Assembly (NCBI GenBank): GCA_922989275.2
Contig: OV277867.1
Location: 5,270,001 to 5,334,000, forward strand
Direction of reading: 5' to 3'
Source of the DNA: Gari tellinella
Taxonomy: Eukaryota > Mollusca > Bivalvia > Cardiida > Psammobiidae
Length of the DNA: 64,000 nucleotides
This document shows positions 21,982 to 33,662 of this stretch, one piece after another (within the stretch, counting starts at the first letter, position 1; every line of letters starts with the position of its first letter). The translations under genes and the position numbers were made by a program. The notes beneath the pieces are model-generated. The model was not told the origin of the DNA and did not search any database. It was given only the letters and a program-made list of their open reading frames with translations.

Positions 21982-22840
21982 GAAAGTGTAGCCAGACTGG
22001 TCTATGCACGATTACAGTTTTATCAGATATGAAATGTGAGTGTAACAGTAAGAGACACAGACTGATTGTTGCAGCGTTTACTACTAAGCTGATGACATCA
22101 TGCGTCTATTTTAAGATATGATATCAGATGTCTTTTTATAGATAGAGAGTGGTAACTAGGTGTTTTGTTTAATATTGGTTTACTACCAATTTATTTTAAT
22201 TGTTAACTATTTGTACAAATTTATCATACATTGATAGCAATATAATAAATGGACTCAAGTGAGTTAAACACAATTGTGTTGTTTCATCATTTATTTACAA
22301 GAGTGACGTCTTATAGAATTTGTACAGCAGACTGCTGTGACATACTAAAGTATCTGTATGATTTAGTTATAGTTTGTTTCAACAAAGTCCCCATGAATGA
22401 AGTTTGATATATAGAACAATAGTTTTATCTGAGGATCTCCTACCAGTAGCTAAGATATGGGTTAAACTGTTGTTTTACATTTCTGTACATTATAGTTTTT
22501 AGTCAGAGTTATGCTATATCCTTGAATGTGTAATATTTGCTTTTAAATCGAAGATATTACAATTCTTTGAAAAAACCCAATTTCAAACAATTTTGCACAC
22601 ATATCTACAGCATGAATTCCACAAACCATTTCGCTGAATATCTTTTTTAAAGATATTTCTTGTTTTAGGAATAAATAACGTCTTCTCCAATGTACAAACC
22701 CTCTGTAGTTCTCCGGGTTCTTCAACGTGTCATGGATGAAGAACTGATTGGCGTTTTGGAATTTAGCCTATCCATTTTCCTTTTATTTTAGCACTATCCC
22801 CATAATTGTATAAAACTCCAGCGTCGTGCAAATTAACTAA
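21982..22840. other. Unassigned AT-rich sequence
   Basis: No supported feature. Confidence 0.45.
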
Positions 22841-23090
22841 TACAGTGGAGAATCTGTTATTCTTTCCCATTTAAACGCAAACGTACGTAAACGCAAAGCG
22901 CTAAAACGTAGAAAAGAACAACTTTTGGACAATTCTGATATTTCTTGTTTATCTTGGTGGCAAACAGTTTGGAGCCTGATCAGACGCCGGGTTACCCGGG
23001 GTCTGATCTGGCTCCAAACTGTTTGCACGGCAAATAATAGTTTTAGCGTAAACGCGTTTATTGGGAAAGAATAACAGATTCTCCACTGTA
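22841..23090 (-). mobile_element. Family A palindromic MITE (copy A7)
   Basis: Full-length reverse-orientation copy with TA flanks. The central palindrome has a single asymmetry (GGGGTCTGATC in the right arm). Confidence 0.9.
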
Positions 23091-23229
23091 CCACTAGTAC
23101 TAGTTTAACCCACTACTCTGTAAATTCGCCTTATTACTTGTTTAAACAGTCTTACACAAAGGAAGCAGTCCAAACCTAGGAAGTCCTGAAAAACCCCAAT
23201 TTTAGGTAATTTAGAATACGTTTCCAAAT

Positions 23230-23302
23230 GAAAAGCAGGTTGAAACTGAACTAGAATGATCACTAGGGGATATTCTGTTTTAAATTCAACCTGCTTTAAA
23301 AA
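23230..23302 (+). repeat. Diverged B-type hairpin core
   Basis: AAAGCAGGTTGAAACTGAAC pairs with TTCAACCTGCTTTAA around an altered loop CACTAGGGG. No TTAA ends. Confidence 0.55.
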
Positions 23303-23736
23303 GGTCCCCGTTGTTTAAAACTACATGTATAAGCAGGTTATGGGAAAAAGGGTAAAATGTATTTTGTAAAACCCTGTCGGGCATTGAGACGTGACTGTAT
23401 CAATCGAAGTTGTGGATAGCTTCAAGAAAAGCATGTTGAAAGTAAACCAAACTGTTACCGTGATAGTCTGAATGCAGGAGGGCAGTAAATCTTCAGCAAC
23501 TATAGAAAAGTTAGGAACATACTGGAGTATAATGTTCTGAAAGTTTAGTCCTGTTTTGTTTTCAGTTTACATTAATATTGTTGTGTTTTATTAACCTGTC
23601 AAAATTTAAATAATTATACGCTGGTTAAACACGCTATATTTAGCTTCGGTCGATATCGAATATTTCCGCTAGTTTTACGGGTAGGCCAGGGTTGAAACAT
23701 ACGGTCAATATTTAGAACAAGATGTGAATACCTATA

Positions 23737-23813
23737 TGTCTTCGTGGTCGAGACAGTACAGTAGTGTTTTACTGAGTACATCTATGGCCATGAGTTCGAT
23801 ACCCAGCGGAGGA
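23737..23813 (+). pseudogene. tRNA-like sequence, plus strand
   Basis: It has an A-box-like TGGTCGAGACAG and a B-box-like GAGTTCGATACCC, followed at once by a seven-T run that could terminate Pol III. The stems are imperfect, so a functional tRNA is doubtful. Confidence 0.45.
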
Positions 23814-23967
23814 TTTTTTTATTACTAACTTTATTGTTTTGGTGTATTTTAATAGTTAAAACAAAGTGTAACGTTTAGGTTATCTATGGCATATTTTGTA
23901 TTATAGATCACTTTGTTGAACAATTCAAGTAAACTAAATGTTTGAAAAAAAAACCAAAAAAAAACAA

Positions 23968-24040
23968 ACCTAACGGGGATCGAACCCACAACCTTTCATC
24001 CTTTTACAAGTACCCGTACTCGCTACCAACTACTCTAACT
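23968..24040 (-). pseudogene. tRNA-like sequence, minus strand
   Basis: Read on the minus strand: A-box-like TTAGAGTAGTTGGTAGCG and an excellent B-box GGGTTCGATCCCC, then T-rich sequence (23940-23960). The anticodon arm does not close clearly. It could be a tRNA pseudogene or SINE head. Confidence 0.5.
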
Positions 24041-24136
24041 CGACTATTGATTTAAATTCGACACAGAATGCACAATATCCATCTGTTCCTATCCACAAAT
24101 CGAAACGGAAAGTATCGACTTTATACCGAAGCTAAA

Positions 24137-24450
24137 TATACACTTTCAGTGACGTATGAATATTCAATTTTTGACAAGTCAATAAAACAAAACAATAATT
24201 GCTAAATGCTCAGTCACACACTAGCTCACACAAACACAAATAACGGGGGCTGTTTAAGCAAGACATACTGTCTTGTTTGTGAACGTTTCGAGATTTTTAA
24301 ATCACAGATTTATTTGTAGGGTCGTAAGTTTCAGCTGCAAGAACAATTAAAACTGTCTACAAACTCGGAAATCAAGATAAACTTCCGTAAAACAACCTTA
24401 AATTAAACTTTTCCTGATTGATATAGACACAGGCTTTATTGGGAAACAAC
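24137..24450. other. Unassigned sequence
   Basis: No supported feature. Confidence 0.45.
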
Positions 24451-24694
24451 TACAGTGGAGAAAACGTTATTCTGTTCCAATAAAAACGTGTGTGCTATTT
24501 TAAACTATTATTGCCTTTGCAAACAGTTTGGAGCCATATCAGAGTAACCAGGGATCTGATCAGACTTTAAACTGTTTGCCGATCAGATTAAACGTGTAAT
24601 AAGAATTAAAAAAAATCATTTCCTTAGTTTTATTTCAATGCGTTTACGTTTGTTTTCAGTTTGAACAGGAAAGAATATCGTCTTCTCCATTGTA
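24451..24694 (+). mobile_element. Family A MITE, old copy (A8)
   Basis: CAGTGGAGAA is intact on the left and decayed on the right (TTCTCCATTG). The core palindrome is largely lost (AGAGTAACCAGGGATCTGATC). Confidence 0.75.
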
Positions 24695-24749
24695 CAAACT
24701 GTGATCAGTTTTCGGGGACAAACATTTTAATCAACGCTTGCCTCTCCTT

Positions 24750-25127
24750 TACAGTGTACCCCTCTAAACCGGACATGTATGGGGACAACAAAAATGAACC
24801 GTTTAGAGGGATTCCGGTTTAGAAGGGTTTTAATCCATAATATGTTTCTAGTATGGAAGATAACTGATCACTTAAAGCAGGTTGAAAGTAAAGCAGAATG
24901 CGCATCAAGGCGCATTCTGCTTTACTCTCAACTTGCTTTAAGCTATCATCTGCTAGAATACAGAAACTATATCTGATGATACATATTCATAAATGTTTTT
25001 ATTCAGTGAAGGAAATAATTCAAATGCGTAAAAAGACATACCTTTGGTGTAATGTTTTAAACTTTTTTGTCCGGTTAAGTGAGAATTTCGGTATTTAGAG
25101 GTTCCAGTTTAGATGGGTTTCGCTGTA
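24750..25127 (+). mobile_element. Family T MITE carrying a family B body (copy T2)
   Basis: TA-flanked ends CAGTGTACCCCTCTAAAC and GTTTAGATGGGTTTCGCTG. It contains the same internal B body as T1, joined at the same place (TTTAATCCATAATATG / GTTTCTAGTATGG), with hairpin arms around GCGCATCAAGGCGC. Confidence 0.8.
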
Positions 25128-25192
25128 TTAAGTTTTAAATAGAAGCGCGTTAACCTCTTCATTGCCCAGATGCCTTCCTACCTTGCCGCAGT

Positions 25193-25263
25193 TCTGGGGC
25201 CCGTTTCATAACATTTTGTTAGACCTCCATAAAATACGTGAAAACAGTGTCATGGAGTATATA

Positions 25264-25295
<32 letters not shown>

Positions 25296-26141
25296 CAAAA
25301 CCGGTCGTATGTCAAAATGTTATGTAAACATGTTTATTATCTGAGATTTTTGTTTATTTATGATTTAAATACTTTAAAATGCGTAAATTCTATCTTTGGA
25401 ACATTTAGAAGTTTTTAGAATATTCTAGAAGATCATGGAATAGAAGAGACCATTACTGAATAGTATGGACACATATAAGTTTATATTCACTGGTAAACAA
25501 TTTGAGTCACATGATCTTATTTTGTTGACAGAATGCCCCTGAAAGTCTATATTTAGTAATTTTATGGTAAACAACTGATCACATGATCTTCAAGAAATTC
25601 TATGACTGTTCAATACCTTTCTAGAATGGTAAAACTGTGTATATATATAGACTTAAAATTCGCTGCTTTATCTTGGATCTTTCGGCAGTCATCAGTGAAC
25701 TAGACGTTTACTTGCTAATAGTTTATATACAGATAGAATCTCTGGATTATTGAAAGTGTGGGACATTTCAATTAAAAGTGCAGTGTTTAGTTATTCAAAA
25801 GGACAGGATTTAGGATAATTTTAGGACTTTAATTAACAGGTATTTATGTGTTTCTTCAACTTGTAGATTTGTTTTAATAAAGTTTGTAAAGTTTGTTGCT
25901 GGCTTTGTCTTTCTTTTGCGCCTGGCTCGTAACACAAAACTTTAAAAAAAAACCCAATTAATATCTGATTTCTCTATCTAATCATGTCATGTGACATCTC
26001 TTTGGAATCATTTTGAAAAGATGATTCCAAACAGATGTCACAAGCCAGGGTTAGATGGAGAAATAAATAACAATTGAGCTTTTTATAATCTGACTTAAGA
26101 CAACATTTGTCGCACGAAGTTTTATGAAACGGGCTTCTGGG
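25193..26141 (+). mobile_element. Family G MITE with internal insertion (copy G3)
   Basis: Ends CTGGGGCCCGTTTCATAA and ATGAAACGGGCTTCTGG enclose about 920 bp. The right part (25970-26141) matches G2, including GATTCCAAACAGATGTCACAA. An AAAG microsatellite lies at 25264-25293. The middle (about 25330-25930) is unmatched AT-rich insert. Confidence 0.65.
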
Positions 26142-26403
26142 GCTAAATTGTCATAGGAAATCTTTTCTGTTTATTTGACCTAGATAATTCCCTCTGCCAA
26201 GAACTAAAAGGGAGGCAGATCGATGGTTTTGATCCCATACGCTGGTTAGCAACGTATCGGATTAGTCGAAATCGTCTGCCTGAAAGCATCATCATTTCAT
26301 CTCATCATCCCGTGTCATGCATAGGCGCATTATGAACTATTTTGTGACGCGGTGCTGTAAAAGCCAACTCATCATCATCTTCATTGTCATAACGGCATCT
26401 GCT

Positions 26404-26655
26404 TTAACCCTTTCCCTTATAGAAGCGACTTTTAGCGCATTCATTTTATTCATCCGCCAAAGAAAATAGTTCCATTTCATACTGTCATGAATATTATCAT
26501 AAGAATTTGTTTCAATATCTTAGCAGATATTAACTTAAAGCAGGCTGAAAGTAAAGCAGAATGCGCCCCTAGGGCGCATTCTTCTTTACTTTTAGCCTGC
26601 TTTAATAGGTCACATATCTTAAATACTAGAAACAGGCTATGGGTTAAAGGGTTAA
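26404..26655 (+). mobile_element. Family B MITE (copy B5)
   Basis: TTAA at both ends, CCCTTTCCCTTATAGAAGCG start, hairpin centred on GCGCCCCTAGGGCGC, and AAAGGG end. Confidence 0.82.
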
Positions 26656-26938
26656 ACAATTTCTCGTCTGCTAGTATTTCTCTTATTTAAATTTTAGATC
26701 ATTTTTAGTCCTTTTGACCAACGTAATATTGAAATGAGTGTCAAGCGGTTTGTATTCTTATCAGACGTCGCTTATTGGATCCAAACTATTTGCAATTAAC
26801 CAATGTACTCGCGGTCAGGCAGATGACCAATGACGTCACTTACCGATTTGCCCATATAGGTCTCATAAGGTTATTGTAATCCATAATGTTGTGAAAGTTA
26901 ACAACAAAATGAATATAACCAAAAACCATTATGGTAAC

Positions 26939-27215
26939 ATGACGTCATTATTTAATAAGGTAACGTTGTTGTTGTTTTTTTTCAAAAAAAAAAATACTGG
27001 AGCTCTACGAAGCCTGATTTGCAGACTGAATTTGTGGGACTGCTCGGGAGAATATTTGAGGGCACTTGGAAATATTTCAATCCCTTGTGATGATCTAAGT
27101 TTGTCTAGATTCTTTTAACTGATTTTATCGGCGTAGTAGTACATGGTGGGTTTTTTTTATGATTCGAAAATTATTTACGGAACTCTATACATGTTTTGCA
27201 CGTTTAAGTGAAAAA
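26939..27215 (+). repeat. Family F fragment (copy F2)
   Basis: Aligns by eye with 11600-11905 (AGCTCTACGAAGCCTG, GGGACTGCTCGG, TGATTCGAAAATTA). It lacks the TTTATCACATAAAC left end. Confidence 0.65.
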
Positions 27216-27520
27216 GGCATATGTGCTGTTTCAGTTGGGTTAACCCATTTGTTCCCCCGATCTTATATATTTGACATAGGCAAACACTATAGACTCTGAT
27301 TTTGCAATTTAACGACAAACATTGTAGACTCAGATCAGAGGGTCTTCACTGATTGCAAAGAACAAATAACTATTTACAGGTACACTGTTGCAAAGTACGC
27401 GTGTAAACGTCTCTACACTTAAATGGGTTAAATTAAGTATAAACAGTTCATTTGTATTTTATGTTACAATAAAAACCGCCAGAAATTCGCAAGACATAGG
27501 CCCAATTTCCATGTGTTGAG

Positions 27521-27749
27521 TACAGTGAAGAAGACATTATTATTTCCCAATAAACGCGTTTACGCTAAAACTATTAGTTTCATTACAAACAATTCGGCCC
27601 AGATCAGACATCGGGTAACCAGAATCCAAACTGTTTGCCACTCTGATTAAATTAATTGTCAGAAAAGTTGGTTTTTTCTACATTTTATAGCAATGCGTTT
27701 TCGATTCGTTTGCGTTTAAACGGGAAAGAATAACTTTTCGTTCACTGTA
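27521..27749 (+). mobile_element. Family A MITE, old copy (A9)
   Basis: TACAGTGAAGAA start and TTCACTGTA end, internal AATAAACGCGTTTACGC retained, central core reduced (AGATCAGACATCGGGTAACC). Confidence 0.75.
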
Positions 27750-27898
27750 ACAGTTTCTTAGTGTTGAAAAATTGACTGGCTGTTTGTTAGCAGTACAAGT
27801 ATACCATTTATGCTGGTTATATTTATAGAACTTTACTAGAGAAAGCACTTTTAGTTATAATAGAGAAGATCCACTTATTTCACCCAAACGCGTTCTTA

Positions 27899-28150
27899 TT
27901 AACCCATTACCCCATAGCCTGTTTCTAGTTTTGAAAACAAGTTAGTACTTAAAGCAGGTTGAAAGTAAAGCAGAATGCGCCTGCGGGCGCATTCTGCTTT
28001 ACTTTCAGCCTTCTGTAAGCAAAAATCTGCTAGAATATAGAAAATATTTCTTATGGTATATATTCATAATTGTGTAAATTGGAACTATTTTCCTTAATGG
28101 ATGAATAAACTAGAGGTGTAAAAAAGCGTTTTAATGGGGTACTGGGTTAA
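27899..28150 (-). mobile_element. Family B MITE (copy B6)
   Basis: TTAA both ends; CCCATTACCCCATAGCCTG start, hairpin centred on GCGCCTGCGGGCGC, and GGGGTACTGGG end. Reverse orientation relative to B1. Confidence 0.83.
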
Positions 28151-28355
28151 ACAATAATGTTCTTAACTCGGTTTCTGATCAGACTCTTAGCAATTTGACA
28201 CTTGTAGTTCTAAAATATGTCGATAGTTTTTAAAGCCATTTTCTCCCAATGCGTTTGTTTCGTAGATGTTGGTTGAAAACAAATATGAGCATATGTTATG
28301 TTTCCTTTAGCAATTACATTCGCAGTTAATTTCGTTCATTGTCAGTAAAGAATAT

Positions 28356-28607
28356 TTAACCATTTCACTGCCAGGTTTAACGACACTCTCACTTTCAAAC
28401 AGTTTGGATCCCGATCAGACGCCGCATATGCGTCATCTGATCAGGGTTTAGACTGTTTGACACTCATATCAATACGTATGTAGTAAATAAAACAAAGTCT
28501 AATAAAACCAATTTTGTCTATAAAACGGACGAAATTTTAAGCACACTGGTATGGCATTGGTCGTGTTAGAAGGGGTTTTACGTCACAATGATAGTGAAAA
28601 GGTTTAA
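28356..28607 (+). mobile_element. Family C MITE (copy C4)
   Basis: TTAA both ends, CCATTTCACTGCC start, a palindromic core with an altered centre GACGCCGCATATGCGTCATC, and a GTGAAAAGG end. Confidence 0.75.
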
Positions 28608-28928
28608 AGTACTAGACTATCTTCAAGTACTAGTCTCCCGTCCTGTTTCAGAATCATTGCAGGGATCTTTCCGGTTCCAGATTATGTGGATATTCAAATA
28701 CTAGCTCACGTCACAACCCAGTTCTATTTTTTGCCCACGCATTGCATTAGAATCCGATCGACAAAGGGTATGGTAGAGCCACAAGGAGCGCTGGGGAACT
28801 AAGGCTAGAATAAACTTCAGTAAAATTCAAGGTATTGGTATTTTTAATCAACTGTAGTTCTGGTCAAACCCCTGTTTATTTTACTGAGTTACTATCCGAA
28901 CGTGTTAGTCGTAGACCAGGCTCCAATG
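28608..28928. other. Unassigned sequence
   Basis: No supported feature. Confidence 0.45.
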
Positions 28929-29057
28929 TTATAAAGGGTTTGAGTTTAGTCTGAAGTCGTTATTAAGCATTTGGTTTGTCATATTTGAGCATAGACTCAA
29001 ATCTGACCAATCAAACACTTGAGAACAAACTAAGACTCAACCCAAACGCTTTATAAC
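28929..29057 (+). mobile_element. Small foldback MITE
   Basis: Ends GTTATAAAGGGTTTGAGTTT and AACCCAAACGCTTTATAAC pair across about 130 bp. A half copy (TTGAGCCTAGGCTCGAGTC...) appears at 33468-33535. Confidence 0.6.
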
Positions 29058-29966
29058 CTTGGACTCAGGACTATGCTCATCAGTTACTCTAGAACATTGT
29101 AAGTAAGGTAGTGAGTGTCTGCAGAAGCGTTTTAAGGTAAAACTCAAAATACTAGTACGCTAAACCGGCATTATTGCAACATTATACATACCAAACACCG
29201 TTGTCATTTCAGGCCCTCTATCTGAGTTTGGTCTACACTGCCAAATACCCTATATATTACAGCTACATAAAATGCTTTAGATGCATGTAGCTGTCAAACA
29301 GTGTAGGTCAAGGCAAGTCCTCGCGTTTTGGTCTACACTGTTTGCAATGCAATAAGCCAGGCTTTATCATGGCACGGGTTATTTGTTTTGCCCTGATCAA
29401 TTCTGATTTAAATTACTGTATATATACCTTGCTATCAGTATATTCATTATTGCTGAAAAGGGGCAATGGTCACATCAAGTATTACTATACGACAACTGGT
29501 GTGTCAGCTTTTCAGTAAAACTAGCGAGAGGACACTTCATGCGCAGTTATTGTATTCTTTTATTTTACTGTCAATTATGCGAGGGTAAATTAAAGCTTTT
29601 ATTTGACATCTGATATCATATAAGTGTTATCATACTGTGAATACACTGAATTTCTAACAATAATTTGTACTTTTGTAAAGTCAATCCGATAATTTCGTTT
29701 TAAAATGTCATTCACCAAAATGCTTAATTACATGATAAGCTGTTAAGGGCACCTGCATATTTGTCGTATTAATTCATATTTATGAATGTTTCCATACACA
29801 ACTTTTTAAAACTTTAATAGGGTCTGTACCCGTACATATACTTTTATTTGATTTAGATTTATGAAGCATTTTTAAACATATCTAAATTGTATAAAAATGC
29901 TATATAAATATGGTAAAATAATATAATATTAGCATACTACTTTGTCCTTTTAAATTCTGATTAATG
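29058..29966. other. Unassigned, with a core relic
   Basis: A TCAAACAGTGTAGG...TCTACACTGTTTGCA relic lies at 29292-29347. Nothing else recognised. Confidence 0.4.
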
Positions 29967-30131
29967 CACAGAACTCACTCCGAACAACGGCCCTCTGAAC
30001 AACGATTGCCTCCTTACAACAACACATGCCGCCGTTTAAAAACATGACAATAATGTAAAACTTTTTCACAGTTGCAACAATATCTGTTTAAAATTGTCGT
30101 CTGCTCTTCTCTCAAAATCACATATTTGACA

Positions 30132-31052
30132 TTAACCCTTACCCCAATAGGAGCGACTTTTAGCGCATTTTTATTTATTCCTCCGCTGAAGAAAATAGAT
30201 CCAATTTAATCAGTCATGAATATATAGTAAAGGAAATATTTTGTTTTATTACACCTCGCTTTGAGTTACAATGTTAAATTCCCATAGACCTACAGTTAAC
30301 ATTTTGCATGTCTTTTACATCTATACTGTCACTCTTGATGATATTCTTTTTGTGACGTCATTCTAAAGGACATTACTTTTTTACTACGTCCGAAAACGTA
30401 CTGTCAGCATTGACATGCCAATCGCTATTGGATACATTGGAACGTTTTAAACAGTGGTAACTTATAATCAACTTTTGGCATTTTCTGTACAAGTTGCTTC
30501 ATTTTGTCCATTCCTTAACGAATTGCCTTAATTTCGGAAGAGGATATTTGCCACCTAGACAATGTAAAGACGCTGTTTCTTCAATTTACTTATCATAACG
30601 TTCTTCTTTGTTTACTTGTAATATAATTATAAACAATGTGACGTCGTAAGACGGCGACGTCATTTCCCGCGTTATGTACATGTCCGCGCTAAATTGGTGT
30701 TCACAACCCATTTTATAAAAGACGAATAAAACGATTCCAAAGCCAGGGTTGATAAGCTCGGTGTAATAAAATAAATATTAGATGTCAGTTTGCGTGACAT
30801 TCAAATTGTCAACCCTCGAAAACAAGAATGTCACCCTCGGCTACGCCTCGGGGTGACATGCTGTTTCTCGGGTTGACAATTTGAATGTCACGCAAACTGC
30901 CATCTAATATTTATATAATATTCTAGCATGATAGCTTAAAGCAGGCTGCAAGTAAAGCAGAATGCGCCCTAAGGCGCATTCTGCTTTACTTTCAACCTGC
31001 TTTAAGTAACCTATCTTCAATACTAGAAATAGACTATCAGGTAAAGGGTTAA
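30132..31052 (+). mobile_element. Family B MITE interrupted by family E (copy B7)
   Basis: TTAA at both ends. Left B sequence stops near 30245 and resumes at TTCTAGCATGATAGC (30920) with the intact hairpin GCGCCCTAAGGCGC. The intervening 670 bp is family E. Confidence 0.8.
30248..30916 (+). repeat. Family E repeat with terminal hairpin (copy E2)
   Basis: Left end ATTACACCTCGCTTTGAG. It carries TGACGTCA near 30352, GACGTCGTAAGACGGCGACG near 30641, and a right-hand hairpin (30785-30900) whose loop is CCTCGGCTACGCCTCGGGG. It matches 34704-35392 over its whole length. No coding frame. Confidence 0.82.
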
Positions 31053-31255
31053 GACATAAATACACATAATGACGAGTGACAAACAGCTTTAATCCAGATC
31101 AGATACGGCATTATGCGGCGTCTGATATGGAGTCAAGCTGTTTGCAAATGCAAGCCAATATTTCCCTCCCTATTATTACACCCCCCCCCTTGTACACAAC
31201 GTACACAATATTTGCCTCCCATATGGTGTCGCTGTAGAGAGTGAGCACTGCAACA

Positions 31256-31890
31256 AGATTTAAGATTACAGTTTTATTGTTATCCTCTTTATGGTATCTG
31301 TATGTTCTATAAAATTATATGTCTATGTTTTTGTTGTACAATTCTAGTGACTAAACTGTACAGAAATATACGTTAAATTAAATGATTGTACGTTTATTTT
31401 CAGTTTCCTCGCGCTTATCTTATTTTGCAACAAATTTTCCATGTTAATCTGTTCTTTACGACCAGCCTGTTCAAAGCTACTATCTATTTGGATTTAGAAA
31501 ATATTTCTAACAGTGCATATTCTTGACTGTATAATATAAATTGGGAATATTTATTTTAGTGGGGCATACGTTAAATGCCTTAGAAAATGTATATATGGTG
31601 TATGGAGTTCAAATAAGCACGTAGTCTTGTGTTGTCAAAACACATACTGATGATGACTTTCGTGGCTGACAAGAAGTGCACATCAACATTTCAAACAATG
31701 TTCGAGTACCACCAACATCAGCAGCGGGATGGGATACGCCAATGTTGAGTTCAATGTACAATGTGTGAGGGGTTTTCTTTCTCAGTAAATCATTTTGTAC
31801 TAAATCATTAACCCCTGAAACTTTTAATAGATATTCCAATTAAGCCTAGTCGATTTTAAACTATTGATTGTTGTTTACAGTCATATATTG
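31256..31890. other. Unassigned AT-rich sequence
   Basis: No supported feature; a 76-codon frame at 31609-31839 (-) has no recognisable similarity. Confidence 0.4.
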
Positions 31891-31895
31891 CTAAT

Positions 31896-31968
31896 TTACA
31901 AACAGTTCAGACCCTGATCAGAGGGCTCCTTAAGGAGCCCTCTGATCAGGGTCTACACTGTTTGTATA
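31896..31968 (+). repeat. Perfect palindromic core, GGGCTCC variant
   Basis: ACAAACAGTTCAGACCCTGA and its near-complement flank GAGGGCTCCTTAAGGAGCCC. The flanking arms relate to the A/C/L core but the centre is unrelated. Confidence 0.75.
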
Positions 31969-31999
31969 GGACAAGTGTATTCTTTCACAGGTATACTGT

Positions 32000-33660
32000 T
32001 TGTAAATGACGAGTATACTCGTCGCTAGGGTTGATTGTGTTTAAACAATATGTCCATTGTAAGCAGTTTGAAGCCTGGTTAGACACGGAGTAACTAGGAA
32101 TCTGATTAATCTCCGAATAGTTTGTTTTCTAAGTGTTTTTAAACCAGCGACATTGTTAGTGACTGTTTATATTTGTGTATTTGAATTAATACGTGAACGA
32201 ATACATTTTTCGGCGATGTTCACTCTTTTTAATGTCAATTCAAGCCTTTCTAAATCTAACTCTCCCATTGCCTTTGTAGTTTTGCTTGCATTCGAAGTTC
32301 GTTATGTTAACTTATTGACATGCAACATTATTTTATCATTGTTAAAGTAATTTACATTTGTTTTCCGCACAGCTGTAGCTTATAAACGTGTATTGATAGC
32401 ACTATAGAGATGTAGGCAATCCAATTACCTTTACTTAACTACAGTTTTATTACAGTTTTATTTGGCTGAAAAGCAAATTGAGAATATGTTTTATTTCCAT
32501 CGGCAATTACAGTCGCTATAATTCCGTCTATTGTCAGTAATAGATATTTAAAGGGACTGGGCATGTATCTAGTTTCCAACTTTTAAGCTTTTAGGAAGCA
32601 ATATTTGATTTTAAAGTATCATCCATTTTAAAGACTTGTGTCATTTTCATTTGGCACACTTGAAACAGGGTTGGTTCTCTTTGCACGCTAGCGGCGGAAA
32701 TGTGATTATATGTGCAGTCAGTTTCAGTTTGGGTCCTGATGAGATGCCGCACAACGAGGTGTCTCATTCAGATCTTAGAAGCTGTTTGACACACAGATCC
32801 TGTTTTAAAAAGATATTGCAAAATGCTTTCTTTAAAACAAAACAAAAAAGCTCAGCGCACAAAGTGTTAAACGAAAGACATATTTCTATCAAAGAAGTGT
32901 CGTGCGTGTAATAGGACGTTACTGGTATTATAATACGCACATGCGCATATGCATGCATGCGTACGTGTCTAAGGTTGTTTTTAAGTTTGTGTTTGAAATA
33001 TTGGAAAGGAAAGTGTCTCCGATATATAACGCATAAACCTGCTAATATAGCATGCTACTAATCCCAGTGGTATCAGCTATTTGAAATAATTATAAGCACA
33101 ATCAAAACGACTTTTGATGAGAACTGTTTAACACTTATCGGGCTAAGCGCGACTTGGCAAGATTTTGCAAACAGTTTGGATCCATATTAGATGCCGTGTC
33201 ATGCGCAGTGTAACTTGGATCGAAACTTTACAATCAATGTACCAATGAAAGAATATATCACTTATCCTTGTTGTCCACATGTTCGTGTTGTCTTCACTTT
33301 TCCACAATGCTGATGCAGATCAGAAGGCTCCTTTAGAAGTCCTCTGATTAGGGACTGTCCTGCTTGTTGTGTGGCAATAAAGTGTAAAACACAACCCTTG
33401 TTAGTCAAACATTGACTAGAATTTATTGGAAACTGAAACTGCTCATTTACAATTTCTTGTCCTAATGTCATAAAGAGTTTGTGTTGAGCCTAGGCTCGAG
33501 TCTGGCCAATCAAATGTTTGAGAACGACGTTTACACAAAAGTTTATTACCTTAAATCAAGGGATGAATACGTTGGACAATCACCTATCTATAGCTATATC
33601 AAGTTTCTTCATAGAATAGCCGCTTAGTACCCGTATAACTTATAACAGACTTATAACAGA
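32000..33660. other. Unassigned, scattered core relics
   Basis: Decayed GTTTGAAGCCTGGTTAGACA (32065), TTTGGGTCCTGATGAGATGC (32727) and TTTGGATCCATATTAGATGC (33175) cores, plus a half foldback at 33468-33535. No gene. Confidence 0.45.
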
Positions 33661-33662
33661 TT

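Larger units (their letters stand above)
23630..24136. repeat. Inverted pair of tRNA-like units with inverted flanks
   Basis: Flanks TATATTTAGCTTCGGT (23636) and its complement ACCGAAGCTAAATATA (24116) enclose two tRNA-like segments that point toward each other. Further paired strings (CGATAT, TTTCCG) occur inside. It may be a non-autonomous element assembled from two retroposed tRNA-like heads. Confidence 0.5.
29967..31255 (-). mobile_element. Family L MITE split by nested B and E (copy L2)
   Basis: A diverged L end (ACTCACTCCGAACAACG) starts the region, and GTAGAGAGTGAGCACTG closes it. L-type core (ACAAACAGCTTTAATCCAG, 31080-31146) lies inside. The element is split at 30132-31052 by a family B copy. 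Confidence 0.6.
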
